From Hippophae tibetana (lineage: Eukaryota > Streptophyta > Magnoliopsida > Rosales > Elaeagnaceae): a stretch of 64,000 nt of DNA. Positions 33,795 through 48,100 of this stretch are shown piece after piece (position 1 is the first letter of the stretch; each line of letters begins with the position of its first letter). The notes under the pieces are model-generated. The model searched no databases. It was given only the letters and a program-made list of their open reading frames with translations, and was not told the DNA's origin. The stretch is from assembly GCA_037013495.1 (NCBI GenBank), contig CM072811.1, forward strand, positions 40,501,452 to 40,565,451. Direction: 5' to 3'. The translations under genes and the position numbers were made by a program.

Positions 33795-36700
33795 GTCACC
33801 CTCAAACTCAAGGTGGATATGAAACTAGCTTGAGGTTGTCAACCAAATTATGAGTACGTCCCTTAGGAAGTGCCTTAGTGAAGATATCTGCAAGTTGATC
33901 GTTGTATGAGACAAGAAAAATCTTGAGAGCACCATGGATAGGATGAGAATGAATAAAGTGACAATCAATCTTGATGTGTTTAGTCCGTTCATGGAAGCCA
34001 TCATTGTGAGCAATATGAATGGCACTCTGATTGTCATAATAAATGGAAGTAGAAAAGGATGTGGACACACCCAAATCCTTAAGAATCCATCGTAGCCAAA
34101 TGAGATCATATGTGGTATCAACAAGAGCACAATATTCTACTTTAGTACTTGAGTGGGCCACGAAAATTTGTTTCTTACTTCGCCAAGAAATCAAAGAAGA
34201 ACCAAGGAGAAAGTAATAACCTGTAGTGGACTTGCGATCAATGGGATCTCCTGCACAATCAGCATCAGAGAATGCATGAAGTACAAGAGGATACTGAGCT
34301 GAGTAGAAAAGGCCATGGAAGAGAGTGCCCTTCAAGTATCATAGAATGCACAGAATAGTAGCATAGTGACTCTATCGTGAAGCTTACAGATACTGGCTCA
34401 CCTAATGAACAACATAAGAAATGTCTGGATGAGTAACTGAAAGATAAACCAGGTTTCCAGCCAATCGTCTATAAAGAGAGGGATTAAAGAATGGTTCCCC
34501 CCTGAGGGTATAAGACGGGTATTAAGTTCAATTGGTAGGTCAACAGTCTTGTTGTTAGTATTGCTGTCAGTGAGTCCAAATTGAGATAAAAGGTCAGATG
34601 CATATATGGAATGAGTAATCTCAAGACCCAAGAAATAGTTGAGATGTCTAAGGCCTTTCATCTTAAACTATTGACTAAGAAAATCCTTGAGTTCTTGAAT
34701 GCCACTAAGGTCATCACCAATTATAATCATATCATCCACATATAGGAGAAGAAAAATTATGCCTTTATCATTACGAAGAAGAAATAAGGTAGAATCATAA
34801 GGACTGGTAGTGTAACCCAAGCGAAGGATGGTAGAGTTGAACTTGGTAAACCACACTTGTGTTTAAGGCCATAGAGTGCACGTTGAAGGCGAAAAACCTT
34901 GTTTATTTCAATAGAAAGACCAAGAGGAGGTTGCATAAAGACTTCTTCATATAGATCCCTATTAAGGAATGCATTTTTAACATCCATCTGAAAAAGGTCC
35001 CATTTACTAGCAACGGCAATAGCTAAGAGGGCACGAACAGAGGAGATATGGGCAACTGGAGAAAAATTCTATTCATAATCAATCCCATACTCTTGTGTAA
35101 AACCTTTTGCAACAAGACGAGCCTTGTAGCGCTCGATAGACCCATCAGAGAAAGTATTGATATTATAGATCCACTTACAACAACCATAGACTAACCAGGA
35201 GGGAGAGGAACCAGATCCCTAGTATGATTTTTGGTCAATGCATCAACTTATTCTTTCATTGCAATCTGACATAAAAGGTCAGTAGATTCCTCACGATAGG
35301 TGTGAGGCTGATGAAGTGTAGCAAGGGCAGTGTAACAATGATAGTCAAGTAAATGTGTAGGAATGGATCTTGCACGGGTTGAGTGTTGAGGTGAAATGTC
35401 TTGTGGAGGATCTTCAGGCGGAGCAGGAGTAGAGGACCTATACTCAAGGTGGGGTAGCTCTAGCTCGTCATCAACATGTTCTTCTACAACCTATCTAGGA
35501 GAATCATAAAAAATATCTGAAGATTTAATAGAGAAGTCCAAAGAAGGATCAAGAGTGTCTGTAGAAGGAATATGAGACTCATCTATAAAGATTTCTAAAA
35601 CATTTGAGTTAGTTAGGGAAGAGAAAAAGTGAGAGAATTCAACAAATAAGCGGTGTTCCCAAATGACAACATTATAAGAAACATGAAAATAATGTGAGAC
35701 ATGATTATAGCATTGATACCCTTTTTGAGTTTCACCATAACCAAGAAAACAACAAAGTCTAAATCGAGGCTCAAGTTTTTTGTGCTCGTGAGGCTAAAGA
35801 AGAACGAAACATGTAGATCTGAATGAGCAAAGGTAATGATAGTCAGGGGATGACCCAAAAAGGTGCTCATATGGAGTCTGATTATGAATGAAAATGCTTG
35901 GAATGCGATTAATGGCAAAAAAAACATGAAGAGTGGTTTTACCCTAAAATGGGGCAAGAACTTTAGCAGAAAGAAAAAGAGCACGGACAATGTCAAGAAT
36001 ATGACGAAGTTTTCTTTCAGCTCGACCATTTTTTTGAGAGGTGCCTGGACAGGTTAGGTGATGTACAATGCCATAGGAATGTAACAGAGCTTGAAAAACA
36101 TGTTAAGTATATTCAAGAGCATTATCAGATCGAAAAGTTTTCATATGTTTGGAGAATTGTGTTTCAGCCATATTTGCAAAGTTACTGTATATTGGTAAGA
36201 TTTCAGAACGAGATTTCATAGGAAAGATCCAACTATAATGAGAATAATCATCAATAAAAATAACAAAATAACGAGATCCACCAATACTAGTAACAGGAGA
36301 AGGTTTTCAAGCATCAGAATGAATTAACTCAAAATAACTATTAGAGATAGACTGGCTATTATTGAAAGGTAAAGCTGGTTGTTTTCCTAACTGGCAAGAA
36401 GTGAAATCAAAATTGTCTTTGGACACATGACCCAATAGACCTTTAGAAGCTAATTATGGTACTCAAGTGGATGGGGCATGACTAAGATGAGAATACCAAA
36501 GTGCGAGAGAAGGTAAGAAAGAAACTATAGCAGCAACAAAGACATGAGCAATAGGTGGAAGATGAAGATTGTTCACGGGAAACATATGCCCAACCCTAGG
36601 ACCAGTCCCAAGCTCTTTCCCCATCCTTGGATCCTACACAATACACTCAAAATAGTAAAAAATAAGGCAATATCCTAGTTCAGCTTATTGTCCCACAGAG

Positions 36701-38039
36701 CATAAATTATAGGATAGGTCGGGTATATGGAAGACCCTAGGAACAGAGAGATTAGAGGTCGAAACAAAACCTAGACTATTCCCATGCATAGTGGAACCAT
36801 CAGCTACATGAATATTAAGAGGATGCAGTGCAGGGTCAAGTTTGGAGAATAAAGATGAATGAGATGTCATGTGATTACAACAGGCATAATCAAAAGGCCA
36901 AGTTTGAGACTTACCGGGCAGAACTGAGAGAGTAGTGGAAAGAGATGCATTACCAGCCATTTGAACAACCTGAGTTATGATCTTCTATAGTTCAATGGGG
37001 GAAAGGTTGATAATGGATCCAAAAGACTAGGACTCAGTTGAAATGGAAGGCATCAGCGGAGTAGGCTCAGTATTAGCAACAACAATAGTATATTTGTTAT
37101 GACGATAATATGTCTCAATGATGTGACCATGACGCTTGCAATAATTGCAGAACTTCTTGTTGGTCTGCCTGCGATGATTGCTAGAGCAAGAGGAATCACT
37201 TGACTGTTGAGGTTACTCAATGGCAGGAGCAGAAGCAGAAAGAGTAATAGCCAAAACATTAAACTTATTATGGGCTTGTAAGGTTGCAAGCCGATCTTCT
37301 TCTCTAACCAACTCGTTTATGGAAATATTAAGAGAGGGAGAAGGACTACCATTGCGAAGTTGACCATGAATGGGCTCAAAGTCCTTATAAAGTGACATCA
37401 GAAACTCATAGAGACGAAACTCATCTCTAACTACAGCATATTACTGAGCATCCTTTGAGCATGCCCGAATTAGATCACAAAGGTAAATTTAGTCCCAAAG
37501 AAAGTGAAGTTAATCATAGTAGTCATTGATGGATTTTCCTAGTTCTTGTCGAAGTTGATGCAATTCAACTGCTAACTGATATTTCATAGATCTGTGAGTA
37601 GTGGAGTACCTTTTAACCAACATATCTCATGCTAATTTTGCATCATCAAAGCTGCCCAATAGATTAGAGATGGAGGGAATAGAAGTATTCTGAATCTATG
37701 TAAGGATCATGTGGTTATGACTATCCCATTCAATCATGCGACCAAGGTAGGTAGCATCTTCTACAATTGCTCCTTTGACAGAAATGGTAATTGCACCAAT
37801 TCAGTAATTACAGAGCATGCGACCCTTAAGAAAACTACATATAACTTGAGACCAGGATAAGTCATTCTTGGTCCCCTCCAATACAGTATTGATGGGGCGA
37901 GGAAGAAAAACATCATTTTTATCCATTTAGAAACACAATATGCAAAAATCGACTATAAAAATAAGGTCTACGCGAAAAAATAGGTAGGGAGAACCTGATA
38001 CAAAATTCAATGGTCAACAAAAAGGTCAATGATCACCAA

Positions 38040-38640
38040 CAACAACACACTAGTCAACGATAGTCAACGATGTGGTGATGTTAGCCCTAGGGGATGTGTC
38101 ACAGGACTAGAGTGCGACGAGTGAGGCACATGAATCTGAAGCGTGGTTTCTATTAGCACGGAGTGAGGGCGCGTGCAGTCTCTGATACTTGTAAGACTTC
38201 CATGATTGTGTAGATCTAGTCGAGCCAATCACAGTGGTACCTACAGAAAGGTTGTTAGAGCAAGATGCACTTGGTTTTCTTTGGCGGTGCTTGAGAAAGA
38301 GGTGTGGTTCCTCTAAGAGGTGTGTGAGAAAGAGGTGTGGTTCCTCTGATGGTTGCGGGACTTCCATAATTGTGTAGATCGGGGTGAGCCGATCATTGTA
38401 ATACTTGTAAAAATGTTATCGGAGCAAGATGCACGGTAAAAACGGTGATTGCAGTGGTCTATGTGGTGCGGGACTCCTCAATGATGGCAATTACAAGCCC
38501 GAAACCTATGGCCAATGGTTGAAAGATGTCAAAGGTTCAATGGTGAATGACTACAGTGGCTATTATGACATCATAAGTGATAAGGGTGGAGTAACACCAA
38601 AAGAGACAAGATTGCTAAGAGAAAGGTAAGAACAGTGGCT
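38040..38640. other. GC-richer leader of the minus-strand copia, with internal repeats
   Basis: This part lies between the primer-binding site and gag. Its base composition is clearly less AT-rich than its surroundings. It holds an imperfect direct repeat with period about 164 bp (GACTTCCATGATTGTGTAGA at 38195, GACTTCCATAATTGTGTAGA at 38359) and a shorter repeat of GAGAAAGAGGTGTGGTTCCT. On the plus strand 38429-38629 is an open frame with KPETYGQWLKDVKG, opposite to the element. It may be captured non-element DNA or ordinary leader. Confidence 0.6.
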
Positions 38641-38649
38641 CTAATACCA

Positions 38650-38823
38650 TGTTAGAAATACTTAATGATTGTATTGTATTCTATATGTTAAGGAATATAC
38701 ATGGTGCCTTTATATAGGAGTTATAAGTAAATTAGATATGTCTAAAGTAAACCAGATATGCATTAGCATATACGATATACATTAACAGATATACATTAAT
38801 CTATTAATAGATATACATTAACA
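38650..38823 (-). repeat. LTR (5' LTR in element orientation) of the 33.6-38.8 kb copia
   Basis: 174 bp, TGTTAGAAAT to TTAACA on the plus strand, followed by the TTCAC target duplication. The sequence just left of it, CAGTGGCTCTAATACCA, is the complement of the primer-binding site. Confidence 0.93.
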
Positions 38824-41800
38824 TTCACAATTTTTTTCCTTATATCATGCTAATATTATGCCTCCATTATTGATGTCATTGTATCCAACTATATCCACTA
38901 TGTTGGTTCACGAATGTGCATATAACATGCTCCATGATGTTTTGACGTTGCAGTACTAATATATTTTGTAAGAGAATATTTATGTCAATCCACATATGAT
39001 ATTAGTCCAAAATTTTCTCACACTTGGATGACACTGTAAACAAACTAGATTATACAAATTTCAAATGCTAGAAGGTATTTAAACAAACCACAGCCTAGTC
39101 CAAAAATATAAGTGTGAAAGTACCCTACCATGTAAAATATTAAGATGATGTTATTACGCAAATAAGAACTCTTTACCAAATGACATAGGAAATAGTTAAG
39201 GAGTATGATATAATAAATTACATACAAACAAAACAAAACATGCTGAAATTATGAAAGCTCGTTCTTTTCCCAAAACGTTTTTTCTCTATTTCCAAGTCCT
39301 TTAAAACTAGGTCTTAAACGTTTCAAAGTATGATATCATGTCATAACCAATCGTGTGCATTTAACACAAAACATGACAAAATAAATGACCATTACGTGCA
39401 CAATAATATGGTCAAAAAATGCAAATCATTGAGCTCATGCTTACTTAATACATCAATAGGTATCATCATTCACTTCAAATATGTACTCTAATTACATATA
39501 TGAGCCAACTTGAAATGACCATATTCACACATAAATAAGTTCTTTAACATGCTTCTCTTGAACAAATATGACACATAAACATAAGTACAGACAACTCATC
39601 ATTTCACGATAGAAGTACTTGATTGTAGAATTATTACCAATAAAATTTTCATCAATAACTGATCATAATCATCGAATTCTTTGTTCTAAAAAATTAGATT
39701 CTGCATCTATTTGGCCAATATAACCTCACAACATAATATGTCTTTGCTTTTAATATTTGAAGGAATTTGAAGTGTATAATCACATTGTAATAAAATGTTG
39801 AATCATCTAATAATACCTTGGATCATCCATAAGCACAAGAACATATTACACAATTACTTAATATTGACATGGGGTTATAATACATAACACTTAGAAATAT
39901 TATTGTAGCAAGTAATTGGACGCAATTCAAATCTAACTCTAGAATTTATTATCATACACTAATTGTGGCACTTGTCGGTAATTTCAAAATATGTACTATA
40001 CATAGTTAACATTTATGTATGTCTAGTAATTTCTAAACATATGTGACATGGAATTTCATATTTATTGGTTTCATTGTGTAATAGTATTGCAAGCAAGTCA
40101 AATATAGCTAAGAGATATAGACTATGCTTAAACATCTTGATATCTATAATGCCTCAAATTTTTATGGGCTTATCAAGATTTTAAAATACCTAATAACGAA
40201 TATGCCTTGTTTAAAATAAAAGCTTGCACAGAGAGTGATTACACACAAATCATTATTATCAAAGGAGAATTGTTTACTTCCAAAAAATATACTTTTCGAG
40301 ACCAAGTAAATAATAAATATTTAAGTCATTATAAGGATGTTTTAAAACTAAAAATTGAACACTTTCTTTAATAAGTACAAATGCATTATTTGGTTGCATT
40401 GATCACACACTTTAAAATGTTAATGAAAACACATCTACTTTTAAAATTCTTAATAAAAAATCATTAATCAAACTGTGATCACAAGTAAACATCATTAACA
40501 TAATAATGATAAGGATGATAATAATAATAATAATAACAACAGCAATAATAATAATAATAAAGATTAAACACAAAATATATTATCTTCATTCACCCAAAAA
40601 AATTATATTTACATGATAGAAAACATATACAACCAACAAAAGATATCAATTAGCAATTCAAGAATGTCTCTTTGACTAAAATAAGATTATATTGCTTTCA
40701 AAATATTTGTTTTATGTATATATATTCTTTTAATGAAAATATTTATACATTCATTCAATAATCAATCAAATATGACTATTAAGATAGGTAAATTCGTGGT
40801 TAGGTCAAAACAAAAAAACAAATGAACAATCAGAAAATAAATGAAAATTTGTTCAATTTTAACTCATAAAAGATAAAAACTTGACCAAACACTTTAAACC
40901 TTTTCTTTATAAAAATGATTAAAACTAGGCTTTCATAAACCAAAGTTTCAATTGAACTTGACTTTATATTGAAAATAAGTTTTTAAATTCTTGTTTATTT
41001 CAACTTACCTAACACCACTAAGAAAGTGTTGCATACAAAAAATATTTTAAATAATGTATTTATATCTAGTTCCAAACCAAAATATTTATGAATATATTAT
41101 TCATCTTAAAACCAAATAGTTTATTCTTTGGCTTCAAACAACATCATCAAGCCAAAATTTATCATAAAAATTTCAAATAAATAAATTATTTAATTGTAAT
41201 TATTATGAGCATTATCTTCCCTCAAAACATATCCACTTGATTTGACAAATAATTTATCAAAAGTGAATACAAAAGCATTAACTATATCAAAATTTCATGC
41301 TTGTTATACCATAATTTATTTTTCATAACTAATGAGAAAATAGTCTTCAAAACACCTATAGACAACATTTCAATAACGAATGATTATATTTTTCTAATGA
41401 TATTCAATAAAAATGAAAAATATTTCCCCAAAAACATTTAAAATATCATTGTAGCTTTATTTTGTAAGCTTATACACATTTCTATCATTTCTCATAAAAA
41501 TATGTCCACGTAGATTATGATTGTTACTCTTTGGTCAATAAAAATACAATATTCAAGTAAGTTTCTAAAGAGTATTTTAATGTCATCTATTTTATTTTAC
41601 ATGTTATATTGTATATAATAATCATATGACATATTCGTAGAGTATCCACATATATTATATACATTACTTTTGGACAAAATAAAACATCCTATTAGGCAAA
41701 TATCCTTAATTAGGATATTATTTACTCTACATATCATGATGTCATATATTTATATAATACACTCTCATTAAGTTTATCATATTCATTCACTCATAACATT

Positions 41801-41990
41801 GATAGCTTATACTGATAACCATCACAATTAAAGAATTTATTTTAATTATTTGCATTCACACAATAAATTAGGATTGTACTTTTAACAAACTTTTCTTATT
41901 ACACTATGTTAAAGTCATTCATACCAAAGATATAACAAATATCATATGCATGTAAAATCAAGATCATAGTTTTTTTTTATTTCTTCGATA
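38824..41990. other. AT-rich intergenic DNA, nothing recognised
   Basis: Over 3 kb without a credible coding frame, RNA gene or element end. A broken (ATA)n tract with AAC/AGC interruptions lies at about 40517-40561. Confidence 0.55.
40517..40561. repeat. interrupted (ATA)n microsatellite
   Basis: ATA units with a few variant units (AACAACAGC) in the middle. Confidence 0.85.
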
Positions 41991-42206
41991 TCATGCTAGA
42001 GTTTTATATATCAATAGACTTTTAGCTATAAAGAAAAATAATTAAATATTATAATCAAATTGTCATGCTAGAGTTTTATATATCAATAGACTTTTAGCTA
42101 TAAAGAAAAATAATTAAATATTATAATCAAATTGTCATGCTAGAGTTTTATATATCAATAGACTTTTAGCTATAAAGAAAAATAATTAAATATTATAATC
42201 AAATTG
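41991..42206. repeat. 3 x 72 bp tandem repeat
   Basis: Units start at 41991, 42063 and 42135 with TCATGCTAGAGTTTTATATA and end with AATATTATAATCAAATTG. The three copies appear identical, so the array is recent or kept uniform. Confidence 0.95.
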
Positions 42207-43281
42207 TCAATTTATTAATGAGAGTGTGAATTAGATTTTAAGATTCATGATTTTAATTATCTTCTTTATCAATCTAAACATCATTGTGAAATAATAAAAT
42301 ATCAAGAGGATATTTCATTATCCATAAGCATTTAATTGTTATTCAATTTTACTTTTTTACTTATTATAGATCTACAATAACACTCAAAATTTAGTGTAAA
42401 TCTTATTTCTCATTAACTTAAGGACCATAATGCATTTTAAATTAAATTATAACACTTTTAATTTTTGAGTTAACATTGTATTTCATAAAACTTTTTGGAT
42501 CAAAATACAAAATTGAGATATTGTACATCAAGTATCTTAAAACCACGTAACATGTTTAAACTTAACATAAATAAGAACTAAATATTCCGTTATTATGTCA
42601 CTTTTATATTTAATCATAATTTTTAAATTTTAAATAGATCTAAATTTTATGTGTATTATTTAAAAAAATATATAATGTAACTTATACATTATTTTAAAAA
42701 AATTATTTTTGGTTCAACAAAAGTATGTAATTAAAAATTTGGAAATAAATGTGAAAAGAGATATATTAAAATATAATATATATACTTTGAAAGAAACCTT
42801 TCGCACCACTGATTGAGTCCATCGAAACGTCCTTTTTTTGTTCTTTTTTTACGGTGGAAAAAGATAAAATAAGGCAAAAGAAAAAATTGTGGTTAGCAGT
42901 AACTGTAACGTTTTTTTTTTCCACTTGGATACACATGCTTTATCTTCTTCAACCTTCAAGATCTTCAATATTTGTTTTTCATCACATGGTAACCGAAAAT
43001 TGACATATTATATATATTAAAATGATTGGAAAAATACAAATAAGACATCTTCAATAATTGTTTGGGCTGAAAACGATTTTTAAAAATACCCACAATTTTA
43101 GGGTTGAAAAATCTTTCACTAACAACCCTAAATCGGCAACAAAATACAACGAAAAATACATTAAAATAATCATAAGCACACGATAAGGGATATATGCATC
43201 ATTCTTATACATAAAAATAAAAGAGTTCTTATAATGCCCAAAAAATTTGTTTATCGGGCATGTGAAATAATCCCAAGACAA

Positions 43282-43319
<38 letters not shown>

Positions 43320-43486
43320 TTCTCGTGACAATAAACTCGATTATATGCATCAATGTATTCTGGTACGATACCCATAATAAAATCAGTATCCATTTTTAAT
43401 GATTTCAAATTTGATCGAAACTAAGTCAATAATAACAGAACACAAAGAGTCATATCTTGAAAACAAGAAATCATGATTCCAATTGT
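42207..43486. other. AT-rich intergenic DNA with a (TA)n tract
   Basis: No gene was recognised. A TA tract lies at about 43285-43315. The minus-strand frame at 43051-43353 is largely a product of that tract. Confidence 0.5.
43285..43315. repeat. (TA)n microsatellite
   Basis: About 15 TA units, directly visible. Confidence 0.9.
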
Positions 43487-43545
43487 CGAAATATTAAATT
43501 ATGAACTGCATAATAATAATTTGTTAAAAGAATACAACAAGTAAT
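43487..43545 (-). repeat. LTR-like dispersed repeat, copy 2, left part
   Basis: GAAATATTAAATTATGAACT and the following bases correspond to GAAATATTAAATTGTAAACA of copy 1 (from about 32575). The match stops at GTAAT (43541-43545) and resumes at 50251 on the far side of the gypsy element. Confidence 0.6.
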
Positions 43546-45195
43546 TATAATATTATAAGTATTTAAAATAGTTCAAAAATAATTTTAGATAATATATCAA
43601 AATATACTGATACATTGAAAAAATTTGGTGTAAAAAAACAGATCGAATAGAAAAAATTGAAAAATTTCTATGTATCTCACCAATACCTCGCTACACCTTG
43701 TTATCACCTCGTCATACCTTACCACCATCGATCGCGAGCTTCTTGGATTGCTTATAAATATGGGACGAGTTCCACCATTTTTTACATCCATTTCTCTTCT
43801 TATTTTCTTCTCTCATTAGAACTTTCTCTCTCTAAAATGTTCATGTTTTTGGTTTTGAAAGGCATTTTATGAATGAAATATCAAAGAGTTTGGAGTTGGA
43901 AACTTGATGACGGAATAACTTTTCAGGTAGTGATTCTTACTCAACTTTTTAAATTCACGTATTGTTTTTATAAATGAATTATCATACATCATATATTATG
44001 GATAAAAATAAAAAAAAATGGACACTATTATTTTACAATTAATGTTATAATATTATAAATGTTATCTAAAATGGAGTACTTGTTATAAACTTTTTATTAT
44101 GCATACATTGAAAAATATTTGTATATAAAATGAGTATGAAATGTGCATTAAAAATGTTCAATGGCGTTTGACATTTTTATACATGCATCACGAAAATTAT
44201 TTTATTTGTGGAGAGCATACATATATGTTTTCTTACGAAATATAATACCCATGAATTACTGGTTGCAGTGGACTATTTTTTATAGACTACAAATATGCAT
44301 CGCCTACACATGCATTCTTAGAGTTTTTCTATCTATGATGTCTCAAATTGTTGACCGCACACGGGCCTCGAAATTGGACCCTCTATTTTGTCTTGGATTT
44401 TCCGCCTAGTAGGTTTCATAGTGTGAGTGCATATGGGCCTCAAAGTTGGACCCTCATTGTGTTTCGAACCCTTAGACGAGGGCCTATATGACGTTGATTT
44501 GACCAATATACGTGTCATATGTATTATGATCGTACATAGGGTTAGAGGTGGACCCACGTGCGATTCAGAGTTGGATCGCACATGTGCCAATGTATCTTAG
44601 AGACAAATATATAAGGAGTTGCATTTCATGCATTAGATTATATCACATAGCATATTTTATATTGTATGAGCATGCATTGTAATACTTGTATTATATTTTC
44701 CCTTGGTTTTTCAGGAAGCAAGTAGGTACAGATATACCATGATTATTATATTGATAATAAGTACCATTTATGAAATTTTATTTATAAACAAGCATGCATC
44801 ATGAATAAATGTATTAAAATAATATTTAGAGTAGACTTCTACTGAGCTATGTGTAGCTCATCCCCATTCTTCCCTCTCTACCCAATTGTGTTATTTGAGA
44901 TAAACACGACGAAGATAAGATGATCGTGAACGGAAGATTTTGACATTACAAAGTTTGACTTAAAACCTTATTTCTTATTATAATTTATTATTACGTAGAA
45001 TGAGACTATTCTGATAAAGTTTTAATTGAATTTATAAATATCTTGTATTTAGATTTATAACTTTACAATAATTTTTGCCTTTTGAATAGAAAATCTCTAA
45101 AAGATACTCAAATTGTTGATAAAATTGAATTTTTTCAAATATAATTTAAAATTTATCCCTTTTTCTCTCACGTATCCATTTTTTGGAGCGTGATA
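43546..45195 (+). repeat. 5' LTR of the gypsy element
   Basis: About 1650 bp, homologous over its length to 48524-50250, with a diverged first few bases. It ends GAGCGTGATA three bases before the primer-binding site. Confidence 0.85.
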
Positions 45196-48100
45196 ATATG
45201 GTATCAGAGCATGATTTTGATCTTTCGGAAATAAAATTCCTTTTAAAAAGTTTTTTTGTCTCAACTACCTAATCTTAAAATAGCCAATAAAAAATATATG
45301 TAAATTAATTATACTAAGTAATGATTGAACTTGGAAAGAACCTGAGATAAAAAGTATAAATCATTATAGTAAAAAGTATAAATCATTATCATGAAGAGTT
45401 GTATGGACTCATTTTCTTTACTTCAAAAGGAACGACAAATTTTGTTGTCACTACAAGATGGTTTCAAAAGAAAAGATATATCATCTATCTTCTAAACGAG
45501 TTCCCATTAGTTACAACTTGATTTTTTGGAAAAAAAAAATTGGACATTTTATGAATTATTCATAGGATTCCATTGACTATGGGAACAATTGTCAATGTTT
45601 ACTTGTTGTTGAGGAATATGAGTCTTCTCAACAATTTGTAGCAATCACTTATGGGATAGAACAAGTTGAATAAAAAAAAAGTTAGTCAAAGTGTTAACCT
45701 AATGATTGGACCTTATTTCGGTATTATTACCATAAGACAATTCACATCGAATTGGACTATAACAAATGGATGAGGAATATGTTCTACTATAGAGCATCAA
45801 ATATTCGAAGGAATTCTATAAGTCAAAGTCAACAACCTGGTGATAGTTGAATGAAAATTTTTGATGACCAAGACATCCTTTTTAAGAATCATCCTTCTAC
45901 CTTTATTAGTCAATTTGATAACCTTTCTAAAGAATAATCAAATCCCTTATAAACTCTTAATTGACATCAATCGGTACAAGGAAATAATAAGGACATAAGT
46001 GGCACAACTTTAGGATAAGAATCACAAGAGTAAGTCTTCACGATATATGATAGGAAGAACTAAAAAAACAATAATGATTTGATAACTCTAAGATAAAAAT
46101 TCTTTCTAACACTTGTGTCATCCATTCTTTCACTTATTTAACTTTTTCCCAATAGTTAAAACTTATAAATCCCCTTATTTTAAATTTTCCTCTTGGATTA
46201 CTTTTTGATATCCTATAATTCTACAATAGCTCAATTTCTTGATGCAAGGAGTGATTCTTTTCCTTAAGCATTGTCTAAAAGGAAGACAGGATCAAAGAAA
46301 TAAAGTTCCTCTGAAACTCTTTGGAAGCAGATACTAGTGACGAAAAAGTTTGACACGACATCAGTAATGAGTAAATATTGGAATACATTTCTAGAAGAAT
46401 TATTTGAATTTCCCCACCTCAAGAAATCATTCAACCATGATTGTCCCCTTGTGAATGCCTATTTTGAAGGATATAAAATTCAAATTATGCACTGGTAATT
46501 ATCAAATGACAAATATAGTTGGATTATTTGGTAAACTCATGGATGCAAGCTTTCAAAATCAAGGCATCAACACTTACAAGTTAAGAGAATTGAACGTATT
46601 AAAACTACTTTTCAAGCTTCGAACCAACACTCATAGAGATTGAAGAACTCATAAAAGGATTACTTTGAAATGATTAAAGATCGAGAAAGGAAAATTTAGA
46701 AACTGTAGTACCACTCATGTAGTTGACTTAGAGAGACGTCAATTTTGTAACAAATAAGGAAACTCAAAAGAGGAACAACTCTATATGAGTTAAAGGTGAA
46801 TATTATCATATCAACCAACGAAGCATCACATGAAGTGTACTAACATGTTTTAAAAAGGACTTGAACACACTTTGATTAATATCCTACATCAGTAAACAAG
46901 ATCCTTATCTGGAACATTTTGGAAAAACCTAAAACATCATATGTTTGATTTTTAAACATGAACTATGATTACATGAAGAAGGATGACAAAGATCTACACA
47001 ATTTCAAGGAAACTAACCTCGAACATTATAAATATTAATCAAGACAGATCCATTGAGAAACATCAATCAACTAGCGATAATAGCGATGACTACACAATAT
47101 ATAGAGAATTAGATGACAGAATTATTAAGCCACGATAAATCAAAGAACATTGCACCTTATGACTCATGAGTTTACAAAAATAAGCAAACATATTTTAAAT
47201 AAAGAAGTAAAGAAAAGCTCATAAGTATGAAAGGAATTATGGGAAAAGTATCTTCAAAGAATTACGATTACACATAAAGAAAGCAACAGGCACTCTTAAG
47301 TTGAAATTTAGAGTTGTTGCACAAATGATATTGATACATGGCAGAAACACACGAATAATAGAAGGATCACAAGTTTAAATTGCAAGATAATAGAAGACAA
47401 GTATAGCTTTATGTTCAACCTCGCAACGTAATGAGCGGCTAAATTTAACGAGCACAGATTTTTGCAAAGCATGGTGAAGATTATTAGAAGGATAAATGGT
47501 GGGTACAAAGATTTTTGCTACTAGAACATTTCGTTTTCAACAGAAAGATAACAATCCTAGATGAAGACTCTTTAAGGACAGGGAACCATGGGAGAAAATA
47601 TATAAGAATTAACAATACATCCAAGAAATGTGGAATGTATCGTAATTTTACAAAACCTAACTGGCGAAGTAGAAAGAAAAAGAATATAGATTAACTTGAA
47701 GAAAACTATATCATATAACAATAACATAAGATCGTACGACTGCATGGTATATCAAAGTCAATTATACCATATCAAGATCCACAAATTCTTTCCTTCTATA
47801 GAATCGTTACAAGAAGCTTTGTGAATATAATTGTTGCATAATACAAACTAATAAACAATTCGAATGGATTATTAAAATATTAAAGGACATGTTGTGAGCA
47901 TGTGTCATAAAGCTCAGGAGAAATCAAATCGAACAACTGTCAATGATTGAATTTCCCTATAATAATTACTATCATACTAGTATTAGGATGGTCCATATGA
48001 AGCCTTATATGGATGATTGTGTAGATTTATAATGTACTAGATGAAACACAAAGATTTCAGTATGATGAGAACTAATCTTATACGAGGAATATTTAAAAGA

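Larger units (their letters stand above)
33621..38823 (-). mobile_element. Ty1/copia retrotransposon, complete ends, broken coding region
   Basis: It is flanked by a perfect 5-bp target duplication, TTCAC (33616-33620 and 38824-38828), and bounded by two 174-bp LTRs in the same orientation. On the minus strand the parts in order are a primer-binding site next to the right LTR (TGGTATTAGAGCC, 38649 downward), a long leader (to about 37930), gag (about 37922-36960), protease/pre-integrase (about 36960-36660, DYACCNHMTSHSSLFSKL), integrase (about 36600-35800), reverse transcriptase (about 35050-34400, LLLYVDDMIIIGDD) and RNase H (about 34335-33825, SSTKVEYCALVDTTYDLIWL). The coding region has multiple breaks. 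The two LTRs differ at about 13 of 174 positions, which at commonly used plant rates suggests a few million years. Overall size (5.2 kb) is typical of short-LTR copia elements. Confidence 0.95.

Noticed and set aside
43051-43353. 100-codon minus-strand frame with hydrophobic segments
   Set aside because: Much of it is a translation of the (TA)n tract; no family resemblance.
44333-44590. 85-codon minus-strand frame in the gypsy 5' LTR
   Set aside because: It lies wholly inside an LTR and its partner LTR does not preserve the frame; a chance ORF in a less AT-rich part of the LTR.
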